A stretch of 64,000 nucleotides of DNA. Source: Datisca glomerata. Its lineage: Eukaryota; Streptophyta; Magnoliopsida; Cucurbitales; Datiscaceae. Shown one piece after another: positions 19,557 through 31,152 of this stretch (position 1 is its first letter; each line of letters begins with the position of its first letter). A program made the position numbers and the translations under genes. The stretch covers positions 495,646 through 559,645 of the forward strand of contig QANY01006193.1 in NCBI GenBank assembly GCA_003255025.1, in the 5' to 3' direction. Under the pieces are notes generated by a model. The model had not been told where the DNA came from. It saw only the letters and a program-made list of their open reading frames with translations, and did not search any database.

Positions 19557-20189
19557 GATGTGGCATTCAATATGGCAGTCCACTTGGAGCATGACATGGC
19601 ATTTTAAATTATGACAAAGAAGAAAGAGAACTTGGCAATCCTAACCTAGAAGTGGACAACCGATAGGAGTCTATAGCATGAAACCTTGACAATCCTAACC
19701 TACAACTGGACAGCCAATAGAAATCTTATGGGGGGATTACTAGTTTCTTATTTATTACAATTTATATTTTTTTATCTTTAAATTTAGTTTAGGTTATTCA
19801 AACACTTTAGGACTCTTTAGGCTTCTAGTTTTTCTATTTAAGCATTATTTCACAATGTATAAAAAAAACTTGGGATCAATATAATTTCTTTGTGAGAGTT
19901 TTCTCTTTGGTTCTTCTTAGAACTTTTTCAGACTTATCAAGAATATTCTTGTGGCGTCTAAAACCTAGACTTATCACTCACTTTTCTTTTTTATTCTTGA
20001 GTGTGGTGTCTAAACCATACCTTTGGTTCTTTTCGAAGCATCAATTTTGGTCTTAGGTCTTATACCTAAGGTTCTCTTTGTGTCATAGAAAACAGGTCAG
20101 GATTTCTTCTTCATTAAAATCGATCATTGGGTTCTTGAACCATCATTGTTATCGGGTTTCATCGCAAAGTGACGGTGAGGTTCATATCA

Positions 20190-23100
20190 CTTTTGACACC
20201 CAATACAATTTTGGGATAGGAATTTGGAGTGTTGTGGTCATTTTAGGTGCTTCTAGTTCGATATAGAGTAAAAAGGACCCAACAGGACGTGTTTACGTCT
20301 AAACTAGATGAACTTTGCTAAACTTGGATCTTTTAGGCAAGGCATGTATAAAACTGACTTTTGACACCCAATATATGTTAAGGGTAAAAATTTTGAGTGT
20401 TTGTGCATTTTAGGTGCTTCTATTTCCATATGGAGTAAAAAAGAATCAATGGTATGTGTTTAGACAAAAACTAGATGAAGTTGGATAAACTCTGATCTTT
20501 TAAGCATGGCATGCACTTGAACTGACTTTTGATGCCCAATACACATTTGAGATAATAATTTGGAGTGTTGTGGTCGTTTTAGGTGCTTGTAGTGCCATAC
20601 GGATTCAAAAGACCAAATTGGATGTATTTAGGCCCAAAGCTGGATGAACTTGGCTTAACTTTGATCTTTTGGACATGGCATGTACTCGAACTGACTTTTG
20701 ACTCCCACTACAAATTTGACATAATAATTTAGAGTGATATCGTTTTAGGTGCTTCTAGTACTATACAGAGTTAAAAAAGAGTAAATGGGACGTGATTAGG
20801 CTCAAACTAGATGAACTCTACTAATCTTGTTTCTTTTGGGCATGGCATGTATTCAGGCTGACCTTTGAGACCCAATACATTTTTGGGTAAGAATTTGGAG
20901 TGTTGTGCTCGTTTTAAGTGCTTCTAGTGCCATGCGGAGTCAAAAAGACCTAATGGGACGTGTTTTGGCCAAACTAGGCGAACTTGGCTAAACATGGATC
21001 TTTTGGGCATGACATGTACTCGAACTACATTTGATACCCAATACATGTTTGGGATAAGTATTTGGAGTGTTGTGGTCATATTTTGTGCTTAAAGTCCATA
21101 CAGAGTCCAATAGATCCGATGGGACGTGTTTAGGCCTAAACTAGATGAACTTGGCTAAACTTGGATCTTTTGAGCATGACATGTACTTGACCTGACTTTT
21201 AGCTCCCAAAACCCGTTAGGGATGAGACTTGAAGTGTTGGTGTCGTTTTTGTGTTTCTAGTGCCATACAAAGTCAAAAAAACCCAATTGGATATGTTTAG
21301 GCTCAAACTAGATGAACTTGGTTAGACTTGGATCTTTTCGGCATGGCATGTACTCGAACTGAATTTTGACACCAAAACATGTTTGGGATAAGAATTTGGA
21401 ATGTTTTGCTCGTGTTGGGTCCATACTGAGTCAAAAGACCAAATTGAATGTGTTTAGGCCCAAGCTAGATGAATGCTAAATTTGAATCCTTTAGTCATGG
21501 CATGTACTCGAACTGACTTTTGACAACCAATACACGTATGAGATAATAATTTAGAATGTTGTGGTTGTTTTACGTGCTTCTAGTGCCATATGAAGTCAAA
21601 AAGACCCAATTTGACGTATTTAGGCCCAAACTAGATGAACTTGGTTAAACTTCGATCTCTTGGGCATGGCATGTACTCGAACTAATTTTGACCTGTAATA
21701 GACATTTAGGATAAGAATTTGGATTGTTGTGGTTGTTTTATGTGCTTATAGTGCCATACGGAGTAAAAAAACCTAATGAGGTGTGTTTAAACCCAAACTA
21801 GATGAACTCTGCTACACTTGTATCTGTTGGGCATTGCATGTACTTGAACTGACTTTTGACACTCAATACATTTTTGGGATAAGTATTTGGAGTGTTGTGA
21901 TCATTTTGTGCATGCCATGTAATCGAACTGGCTTTCGACACCCAATACATTTTGGGATAAGAATTTAGAGTCTAGTGATCGTTTTAAGTGCTTCTAGTGC
22001 CATTCGGATTCAAAACGACCCAACGCGGCCTGTTTTGGCCCAAACTAGATGAACATGGCTAAACGTTGGAGCAAAAAGATCCAATTAGATGTGTTGAGGC
22101 CCAAAACTAGATGAACTTGGCATAATTTGGATCTTTTCGGCATGGCATGTATCTCGAAGTGACTTTAGACACCCAATACACGTTTGGAATAAGAATTTGG
22201 AGTGTTGTGGTCGTTTTAGGTGTTTCTAGTGCCAAACGGAGTCAAAAAGACCTAATAGGACGTGTTTTTGGTCCAAACTAGATGAACATGGCTAAACATG
22301 GATCTTTTGGGCATGACATGTACTCGAACTACTTTTTACACCTATTACATGTTTGGGATAAGTATTTGGAGTGTTGTGGTCATTTTAGGTGCTTCAAGTT
22401 CCATACGGAGTCCAATAGATTCGATGGGATGTGTTTAGGCCTAACTTGGCTAAAACTTGGATGTTTTGAGCATGACATGTACTTGACTTGACTTTTGGGA
22501 CGTGTTTAAACTCAAACTAGATGAACTCTGCTACACTAGTATTTGTTGGCGGCAAGTACTCGAACTGACTTTTGACACCCAATACATTTTTGGAATAAGA
22601 ATTTATAGTGTTGTGATCAGTTTAGGTGCTTCTAGTGCCATACAAAGTTAAAAAGACCTAATGGGACGTGTTTGACCCAAATTAGACGAACTTGGCTAAA
22701 CTTTTATCATTTGGGCACGACAAGTACTTAAACTAAATTTCAATACCCAATACACATTTTGGAGAAGGATTTGAAGTCTTGTGGTCATTTAATGTGCTTC
22801 TAGTGCCATACGTTGCCAAAAATACCCAAAGGGATGTGTTTAGACTCAAACTAGTTGAACTCGGCTAAACTTGAATATTTTGGGCATGACATGTAATCGA
22901 ACTGGCTTTCGACACCTAATACAATTTTGGGATAATAATTTGGAGTGTTGTGATCATTTTAAGTGCTTCTAGTGCCATACAGATTCAAAAAGACCCAATG
23001 GGACGTGTTTTAGCCGAAACTAGATGAACATGGCTAAAACTGACTTTTGACACCCAGTACACATTTGGGATAAGAATTTCGAGTGTTCTGGTCATTTTAG

Positions 23101-23538
23101 GTAGCTCTAGTGCTATACGGAGTCAACAAGACCCGAAGGGACGTGTTTAGGCCCAAACTACTTGAACTTGGCTAAGCTTGGATCTTTTGGACATGACATG
23201 TAATCGAACTGACTTTTGATGCCCAATCCACATTTGGGATAAGTATTTGGAATGTTGTGGTCATTTTGGATGCTCTAGTGCCATACGGAGTCAAATAGAC
23301 CCGATGGGATGTGTTTAGGTCCAAACTAGATGAAATAAGTTAAACTTGGATCTTTTGGACCTGACATGTACATCAACTGACTTTTGACACACAATACACA
23401 TTTGGGATAAGATATCTGAGTGTTCTGGTCATTTTGGGTGCTTCTAGGGTCATACGGAGTCAAAATGACCCAATGAGATGTGTTTAGGCCCAAACTAGAT
23501 GAACTTGACTAATTTGGATCTCTTGGGCATGACATATA
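20190..23538 (+). repeat. Satellite block S1, ~169-bp tandem monomer (about 20 copies)
   Basis: A head-to-tail monomer of about 169 bp repeats through the block. Conserved landmarks are CTTTTGACACCCAATACAC, TTTGGGATAAGAATTTGGAG, TGTTGTGGTC, GTGCTTCTAGTGCCATA, CAAACTAGATGAACTTGG and GGCATGTACTCGAACTGA. Copies differ by many substitutions and small indels, and some are truncated. Several short open frames in it are chance products. No gene, promoter or RNA is visible. All six blocks share the same orientation. Confidence 0.95.
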
Positions 23539-26495
23539 CTTTTTTTGTAAAGAAATTGTATAAACCGAAAGATACTTACACGTGTACAAGGGGCATACCC
23601 CAGGAAATACAAATTTAGAACCACATCAGAGGCTTAAGATCTGCACGTAAATTAAACTGGTAATGTGTAAAGTACTAAAATTAGATACCAAGGGTTTATA
23701 AGACAGCCAAGGTTTAAAAATGCTTGGGTTAAGACCCCATCTATCCACTAATTGTAGATTAGTATCATTAGTGCGAAAACACTTCGAATCCCAAAGCCTT
23801 AATCTGAGCTTCAATTAGGATCTTGGAATCTCTGATTTTGCCTTCTAAATTCCTTGCATTTCTTTCTCTCCATATATAATAGATGAAGTAAAAGCTAGCT
23901 TAACTAGGACTCCTCTCATTGACTTCCCTTTTGCATTAGCTAGCACCAATCCCTAACCTGGCAGTGTAGATCACATTTGTTCACAAGTGTGGCCCATACT
24001 CTGGCTGAATAACAACAATTGATAAAAATATGCTCATGTGTCTCCTTGCAGCCAACACAACACACACAATCAAAACAAAACCCTCGTGTTTGGTTCTATT
24101 ATGCAACCCTATCTCTAGTGGCAAGTTTGTATCTCAAAGCCAACCAAGAGATAAAACTGCACCTTGGGATGTGTTTAGAGAACCATATCACCTTTGCCCA
24201 CTTTACCGTTAGTCTTGTAGGGGACAGTCCCTTACAGGTTAGACTTAGAGAGAAATCTCCATTCTGACTTGAACTCCATTTCCAAACATCTTGTCTTTGA
24301 GCTTGGGGAGGAGGAATTGGAACACTTCTAATCTCAAGAAGCTCAAAGGTGTTTGAAGTTGGCCAATGCCATTGATTGTCTTGAATGACAACACTCACCA
24401 TAGAGTTCGTAGTCCAAGAAGTTCCTGACAAAAGTCGTTGCCCAAATCTGGCCCAAATGACACCTAGAGGATGCCAATTATATGTATGAAGCTTCACAGT
24501 AGTACCATCTCCAAGAATTATAGAGCAAAAGGGCAGAAACTTGCCTGAGCTTGAGAAGCTTTCTCCAAACCCAATATGGGTTAGAAGGAATGGAAACCAA
24601 GAAAATTGAACTCTTTCTGATTAGGTATGTTTGACACTGATCTTTCCAAAGTGATCTTTTAGAAGGGAGTAGCAGGAACCATAACTGTTGAGTTATAGCA
24701 ACTTCATTAGCTAGAACCAGATCCCTAAGGCCCAACCCACCTTGTACCTTGTCAAAACACAGGTCCGCCCAAGCTACCTTGGCCACAAAAGCTTTAGTAT
24801 CTTTGACCATTCCATAGAAAATTTCTTACCAAGCATTGGACTGTCTTCACCACTTTTTTAGGGAGAATGAAGAGACCACTCCAAAAGTTGACCATAGCCA
24901 TAAGGACAGTCTTGATAAGTTGGAGTCTTCCTGTATAAGACAAATACTTTGATTCCCAAGAACTGATTCTCATAGTGAGTCTGTCAACCAAACCTTGACA
25001 ATCTGATTTGGTAAGCTTGGTTGTAATGAGTGGGACACCAAGATATCTAACTGGAAGAGACCCTTCTGTAAAACGCAGTTCAACATGAATGATAGAAGAC
25101 ATCCCTGGGCTCACCCCTGATAAGAAAATTTGACTCATTGAAATATTTGGTTGAAGCCGTGATAGCTCTTGGAAAATGGCCAAAGCATCCTTAAGCACAT
25201 GCACGCTGTTTTTGTCTCCTTTACAGAATAAGAATAGGTCATCAGCAAAGCACAGATTGACTAAGTTAAGCTCTTTGCACCTCCAATGGAACTGGAACTC
25301 TGAGTGTTTTGCTGCAAAGCTCAAGATCCTTGTCAAGACCTCCATGATGATGATGAAGATGTAAGGAGAGATTGGAGCCCCTTATTTAATTCCTTTAGCA
25401 CCCCTAAAGTAACCATGCAGCTCGCCATTTATATTCACTAAGTATGAGGGAGAAGAAAGGCACTCCATGACCCAAGAAATGAAAACATTTGGGAAGCCAA
25501 GGCATTGAAAAGCTTTACCTATTAGTGACAAGTTCACACTATCATAGGCTTTCTTAAGGTCCACTTTGAGAGCATACCTTGGCAAACCAAATGATCTATG
25601 GTAGCTTCTAAGCAATTCTTTGGTTGAACCTCCTCAGTTCACCTTTAAGTGCCCTAAGCTTCTTATAGAGTCTAAATATTGCTGTCCCTGAAATCTCAAC
25701 CCCCCAAACTCTGTCCAGAAGCTGCCAAAACCCTTCTTTTTCAAACCAAAACTAAAAAAAAGTGAAGCTTACTCATGGTTTATAGGGGTCTTTCTCCATT
25801 TGTAAGAAAATTGGACTATGATCAGAGATGCCAGGAGGAGCAAAGAGACACTTTGTGTCGGGGAACACGTCCATTCAGTGAATATTTGCCATGGCTCTGT
25901 CCAGCTTACACATAATAAAGGTTTCATCATGATGCTTCTTTGACCATGTGAATTGACAACCTGAGTATGCAAGGTCCTCAACCTCAACAGTGAAAGTGAA
26001 TTTGTTGAGGTCAAAGATGCGTTCATCCCATCCCTTAGCTCCTCCTGATTTCTCACTAGGGGAGGCAATAACATTGAAATCTCCGGTGATAAGCCATGGG
26101 GCATGAGAAGTGAGTGAGTGGTGGAAGCACAAGGATTCCCAAAGCTTCTTCCTGATCAGTTTAGAATTTGAAGCATATACGAATGTGATATAACATACAA
26201 CATTAGAATGCTTAATAGTAAGCTTACAAAATAAAACTTGGTCAGTAGTATCCAAAACTATTACATCAAGTACTTTTGGGTCCCAAGCAACCCAAATTCT
26301 ACCCCTCGCAGCAAAATTGTAGTTTGCTACCACCTCCCAATTAGGACAAATGGCTCTACCCAGATTATTGAATTTAAAGTTTTTCACTTTAGTTTCAAGT
26401 AAAGAACAAAGAGAAAAATTGAAATTCTTACAAAGTTTCGTCACAGCAGCTTGTTTTAAGGAGTCATTGAGCCCCCTAATGTTCCAAGTAGCAAG
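23539..26495 (-). mobile_element. LINE L6, truncated copy of the L5 family inside the satellite
   Basis: Minus strand. A T run and tail (hairpin at 23590-23601) are followed by zf-RVT and thumb frames (24099-24497, 24478-24810), RT (24794-25345, with CFADDLFLF), an RT start segment (25382-25615), and then a jump at about 25617 into the endonuclease-RT linker and the endonuclease (25769-26558). The 5' end at about 26495 falls within a few codons of the ORF2 start. The RT part between RSYHRS and the linker, about 1 kb, is deleted. No TSD is seen; about 28 bases of satellite monomer are missing at the site. Confidence 0.88.
24099..26495 (-). pseudogene. L6 ORF2 remnant
   Basis: Endonuclease motifs are well preserved (TWNIRGLNDSLKQAAV, ETKVKNF, WLITGDFNVIASPSEKSGG, DLAYSGCQFTWS) in frame 25875-26558. 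RT retains KVDLKKAYDSVN and SPSYLVNINGELHGYFRG in 25382-25615, and FADD plus GVPLITTKLTKSDC in 24794-25345. Frameshifts at about 24800 and 25370 and the internal deletion at about 25617 prevent a full product. Nearly identical in sequence to L5 and L12. Confidence 0.85.
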
Positions 26496-27436
26496 TTTGG
26501 GATAGGAATTTGAAGTGTTGTGGTCGTTTATGTAATTGAAATGAATTTTGACACCCAATACACGCTCTGGGATAGGAATTTGAAGTTGTGGTTGTTTATG
26601 TTCTTTTAGTGTGATACGGAGTCAAATAGACTGAACTTGGGCATAACATGTATTTAAACCGATTTTCCACACCCAATACTCGTTTGGGATAGGAATTTGA
26701 AGTGTTGTGGTTATTTTGGGCGCTTATAGTTCCATACGGAATCAAAAAGACCCAATGGGATGTGTTTATGCCCAAACTAGATGAACTCGACTAACTTGGA
26801 TCTTTTGGGCATGATATGTACTTGAACTGACTTTTGACACCCAACACACAATTGGGATAGGAATTTGAAGTGTTGTGGTCATTTTATGTGCTTCTAGTGT
26901 GATAAGGAGTTAAATAGACTGAATGGGATGTGTTTAGCTGGACTAAACTTGGAACGTTTGGGCATAACATGTACTTAAACTGACTTTTCACACCCAATAC
27001 ACATTTGGGATAGGAATTTGGAGTGTTGTGGTCGTTTTAGGTGCTTCTAAGGTCATATGAAGTCAAAAAGACCTAACGGGACGTGTTTAGGTCCAAACTA
27101 GATGAACTTAACTAAACTTGGATCTTTTGGGAATGACATGTACTTTACTTAACTTTTGAAACTCAATACACATTTGGGATAAGCAATTGAAGTGTTTGTG
27201 ATTATTTTATGTGCTTCTTATGCCATACATAGTCAAATTGACTGAATGGGATGTGTTTAGGCCCAAATTAGATGAACCTTACTAAAGTGGGATCTTTTGG
27301 GCATTACATGTACATGAACTGACTTTTGACACCCAATACACGTTTGGGATAGGAATCTGAAGTGTTGTGGTCATTTTATGTGCTTCTACTGCCATCCGGG
27401 GTCAAAACGACCCAATTGGATGTGTTGAGGCCCAAT
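26496..27436 (+). repeat. Satellite block S2 (~169-bp monomer, about 5-6 copies)
   Basis: Same monomer and orientation as S1. Begins mid-monomer at TTTGGGATAGGAATTTGAAG next to L6 and ends at GTGTTGAGGCCCAA next to L7. Variant TGCTTCTAGTGTGATA replaces TAGTGCCATA in several copies, a subtype also seen in S4. Confidence 0.93.
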
Positions 27437-29075
27437 CTAAAGTGCTGGAGAGTGCTTATTCAGAATCAAAGTGGAGGACCACCCTTATAGTGGCTGCCAA
27501 TTCACTTCGAGTAGTTGCCATGATGATGGTACCTATATCATGAAAAAATTGGATTGAGCTTTAATCAACTCTTCATGGTTAGACTTTTTCCCTCCTTCTA
27601 ATTAAACTTTTCATTCTCCGGGTGCTTCTGATCATAGCCCCATCATTATTAAGGGGGGTGGAAGCAACGCCAGACCTAGGACTTGCTTCAGATTCTTTGA
27701 TTTTTGGATTGACAGAGAGGGTTTTTGGCTGGTGGTCGAAAGAGCATGGGGAGTTGAGGTGGGGGATTCAGCCATTAAGCTGAATTCTAAGCTCAAATCA
27801 GTTAAAAAGCTCTCAGAAGCTTTAATCAAGCCTCTTGTAATGATATTTAAGCAAGGGCTCAGCTAGCAAGGAGTAAATTGAGTGCTATCCAAGGTGCTCT
27901 TGCTTCTGACCCTTCTAATGCTTCTCTCCAAAGCAAGTAAAAATTGGCTTCTAATGACTTCATTGAGCTTAGAAATGCTGAGGAGAGCTTCTTGAGGCAA
28001 AAATCTAGAGTGCAATGGCTGAGTTTGGAGGATAAAAACACCTCCTATTTTTTCCAAAAATTAAAGAAAAATAGGTCTAGACCAAAAATTAATCAGCTTG
28101 AAGATCACAATGGTATCATGTTGACTGACGCTTCTGAGATTAGCCAGCATATTGTCTAGGCTTTCACTGACCTCTTGGGCACTCCCAACATTGAAAGAGA
28201 GCTGGATTGGGGTATTCTTGACCCCATATTGCCTAAAAAGTTTGGTTTGCATCAGATTGAGCTTCTCAACCAGCCTATCACCAGAGAGGAGATAAAACAG
28301 GTGATTTTTAGCTTTAATAGCTCTAAAGCCCCATTTCCAGATGGTTTTTCAGCTGGCTTCTTCAAAAGAGCGTGGCATATCATTGGTGAGGAGGTTATTG
28401 AGTCAGTTTTGGAGTTCTTTGGCTCCCAATCTTTATTAAACCATGTCTTGGGAATCAAAATATTTATCTTTTGCTAGGAGGCTTCAATTGATCAAGTCAG
28501 TGTTGGCAGCTATGTTTCAATTCTGGTGTGGGTTGTTTATTATCCCTAAGAAGGTCATTAAATTGGTCCAAGCAGCCTTAGAAACAATCTTTGGAATGCT
28601 AATGAGGCCAAACAATCTGGGGCCAAAGTAGCTTGGGAGGATCTTTGCTTCCCTAAATCTCAGGGGGGTCTTGGTTTAAAGGACTTGATTCTGTCCAATG
28701 AAGTTTCAGTGGCAAGGCACATTTGGTCCTTAATCTCAAATGATTTCTACTCCTTGTGGAAGGATTGGTGCTTCCCTTCTTAGTGAAAAGAGCTCCATTT
28801 TTATTACACCTATTCCTTCTGCTTGCTCTTGGGTTTGGAGAAAAATTCTGAAATTAAGGGATAAATTCTCTCCCTTTGCAAAGTTACTATTGGAAATGAG
28901 GAGTCTGTGAGGCTTCTTACTGATCAATGGCACCCTTTAGGGGTTCTCATTTCCAAATTTGGCCCAAGACTTCTCTCGGGTATAGGGTGGGATATTGACT
29001 CTAGAGTGAGTGAGGTGATTCGAAATGGTTGTTGGAATTCACCCTCTCCAAACACTTTTGAGCTTATGGAGATTA

Positions 29076-29080
29076 GAGAC
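29076..29080. repeat. Left 5-bp TSD of the solo LTR
   Basis: GAGAC, repeated at 30108-30112. Five bases is the normal gypsy TSD length. Deleting LTR and one copy rejoins the L7 reading frame (MEIRD followed by TPLSP). Confidence 0.85.
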
Positions 29081-30107
29081 TGATATGAACCCCACCGACG
29101 ATTTACGATGAAACCCGATAACAATGATGGTTCAAGAACCCCAAGAACGTGAAAGACAAGATTGTTGAGCCTTAACCCATTATCTAGCATGATAAGAACT
29201 AAGACTACGAAGGATAGAAACGCCACACCAAGAAACCTAAGGATCACTCAAGAATCAAGGTGATAAGTTTGGTTGTTTGAACGCCACAAGACTAACTTGA
29301 TAAGTTCAAAGAGTTCTTTCAAGAACAAAGAGGACACACCTCACAATAACATAAACTTGATTTAAATATTCATAACATGATTACAAATTCCGTGGGTACC
29401 ATGTTTTATACTTGAAAAACCCTCTAAGAATAAGAAAAGCATTAATTTTAGCTTTGAAACAACACCAACATTAAAGTAAATAATTTCCCACGTTTTTAGA
29501 CCTTTTTTGACTACTAATAATAAGTAAATATCACTAATTGACTGTGAACAATGTATATAAGCATAACTAATCGATGCTAGATTCATCCCCCTATTTAATA
29601 GCCTTGAAAATAGTCCAATTCATGCCCTTTCATGGCCTTATCTTGATGAACACGTTTTTGTAGGTTCATTATCCTTTTCAATTGCTTTTGTGTGCTAATT
29701 GACTATGAACAATGTATTTAAGTATAACCAATCCAAGCTAGATTCATCCCCCTATTTCATAGCCTTGAAAATAGTCCAATTCATGCCCTTTCACAGCCTT
29801 ATCTTGATGAACACGTTTTTGTAGGTTCATTATCCTTTTCAATTGCTTTTTTATTCTAATTAGACTCTTCAATGGCCTTGATTACATGGATAAAGCCTTG
29901 ATTTTCATTTGAACACACATTGGGCTTCACTTTTCCAGAATCATTCATATTCTCTTGAATCAGCCCAATAAGTGCTTTCTTGAAATTTTGGGCTCTAAGT
30001 CTTGTAATTGGACACCAGGGAGTGATAAAGTATCTTGTGCAAGTTCCGCTACATTCCCGCGTGTATGCTCAGCCCCACGTCCATTTTCAGCTCCTAGATT
30101 TACATCA
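29081..30107 (-). mobile_element. Solo gypsy LTR GyS (1027 bp)
   Basis: Minus strand: it starts TGATGTAAATC and ends GGTTCATATCA, sharing the last ~60 bases with the GyB/C/D LTRs but otherwise diverged. It begins with a pol C-terminus remnant (GPITRLRAQNFKKALIGLIQ recoverable across a 2-base insertion near 30017), so this LTR family also carries the end of pol. A 161-bp direct duplication lies at 29534-29857. Flanked by GAGAC on both sides with no internal sequence, so it arose by LTR-LTR recombination. Confidence 0.85.
29534..29857. repeat. 161-bp tandem duplication inside the solo LTR
   Basis: Two copies starting CTAATTGACT at about 29534 and 29695, each with GCTAGATTCATCCCCCTATTT and GTTTTTGTAGGTTCATTATC. 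They differ at a few positions and each holds a TATA-like box (GTATATAAGC; GTATTTAAGT), so the LTR has a doubled promoter-like segment. Confidence 0.88.
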
Positions 30108-30112
30108 GAGAC
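30108..30112. repeat. Right 5-bp TSD of the solo LTR
   Basis: GAGAC, matching 29076-29080. Confidence 0.85.
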
Positions 30113-30501
30113 ACCCCTCTCCCCTCTCCCAAGGGTGTAGTGAGATATTCTTGGGCTTGGACCCCTAGCAAGAAAGGGCTTTTCTCTATTAAAGATACCT
30201 ATAAAGCCCTTGTTTCGGATAGGGTGTGTGTGAGGTGGGCTAAGCTGATTTGGTTCAATCGCCATGTGCCTAGGTTTTAGCTTCCTCTCTTGGGTGGCTA
30301 TCAAAGGCAAGTTGCTGAATGAGGATAGAATGAAACATTGGTCCATGCCTACATCTATTAGCCCTTCATGTGTATTTTGTGTGGGTGGGTGTGAGTCAGC
30401 TGAGCACCTTTTTGTGGATGCAAATCCACAAGGTCAATTTGGTACACTCTTCTAGCTAAATGTGGTTTGAGCAGCCCCCATTCCAACTGGTGTCGATGGA
30501 T

Positions 30502-30684
30502 TTAACCATCTCTAATCTTCCAGCATAAGTAATGTAGTTCGACTCCCAAGACTTCACCCTAGCTGTGAGATGGTCTACTAGAATGATACAATCTGTTTTT
30601 CTAAGCTTTGAGGTAATCAAAGGAACCCCCAAGTATCTCATAGGAAGCTCCCCAAAGCTAAAATTGCATAAGTCCAGAATTGCT
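30502..30684 (-). mobile_element. LINE fragment L8 (RT thumb piece)
   Basis: A short minus-strand piece encodes FGELPMRYLGVPLITSKLRKTDC and ARVKSWESNYITYAGRLEMV, the region just after the LINE RT catalytic box. It is joined on the left to the plus-strand end of L7 and on the right to satellite S3. No ends or TSD visible. It differs in residues from L5 and L9, so it comes from a further copy or family. Confidence 0.8.
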
Positions 30685-30928
30685 TGGCATGTTATGTACT
30701 CGATCCGACTTTTGACACTGAAAACACGTTTGGGAAAAGAATTTAGAGTTTTGTGGTTGTTAAGTGCTTCTAGTGCCATACAGAGTCAAAAAGACACAAT
30801 GGGATGTGTTTATGCCTAATTTGACGAACTTGGCTAAACTTGGATCTTTTGGGCGTGGCATGTACTCACACTCACTTTTGACACCAAAATCACTTTTGGG
30901 ATAAGAATTTGGAGTGTTGGGATTGTTT
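30684..30928 (+). repeat. Satellite block S3 (~1.4 monomers)
   Basis: GGCATGTTATGTACTCGATC begins the block, followed by the usual CTTTTGACAC...GTGCTTCTAGTGCCATAC landmarks. Same orientation as S1. Ends in TGTTGGGATTGTTTA against the LINE L9 tail. Confidence 0.9.
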
Positions 30929-31152
30929 AATTTTCGGTAAGCAAAAAAATGTATTAACCCGAAAAATACAAACAAATATACAAGGGGCATACCGCAGGAA
31001 ATACAAAGCTACGAAGCCAAAAAAGAGATAAGTCTGGCTAGCTAAAGCCAAAACAAATCTAAACCCAAAAAAATAAGTCAATTAAATCTCAACGCATTAC
31101 AAAAACAAACCAAACCCCTCAATACAAAGAAACAAATTAACATACTCAGCCC

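Larger units (their letters stand above)
18306..20189 (+). mobile_element. 3' LTR of GyD, carrying a retrogene insertion
   Basis: It starts TGATGAGGATCTGG after the polypurine tract and ends TTCATATCA at 20189, where the satellite begins. Without the 913-bp retrocopy insertion (including one TSD copy) the LTR is 971 bp, in line with GyB (884) and GyC (1005). The pol frame runs across the purine tract into the LTR (SQITRAKEKRMDKALNG) and then into the 36-bp units. A TATA-like CTATTTAAG lies near 19838, downstream of the inserted gene, so the retrogene sits in U3. The first base of the AT-rich part (about 19609) follows the last repeat unit. Confidence 0.87.
27437..30500 (+). mobile_element. 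LINE L7 (+), decayed, split by a solo LTR
   Basis: Plus-strand ORF2 remnant of the L9 family. From 27437 it has the end of the endonuclease (HPYSGCQFT-like), DHSPIIIKGGG, REGFWLVVERAWGVEVG, then frame 27944-28159 (IELRNAEESFLRQKSRVQWLS), RT start 28175-28477 (SSKAPFPDGFSAGFFKRAWH), a deletion to the thumb (28443-28631, SWESKYLSFARRLQLIKS), and further to MEIRD at 29080. After the solo LTR it resumes at 30108 with the WAWTPSKKGLFSIKDTYKAL zf-RVT region and ends near 30500. The central RT with the catalytic box is missing; stops are frequent. Confidence 0.82.

Noticed and set aside
20190..23538. Direct repeats considered as a possible CRISPR array or tandem gene family
   Set aside because: The ~169-bp units follow each other without unique spacers and have no coding content; it is a plant satellite.
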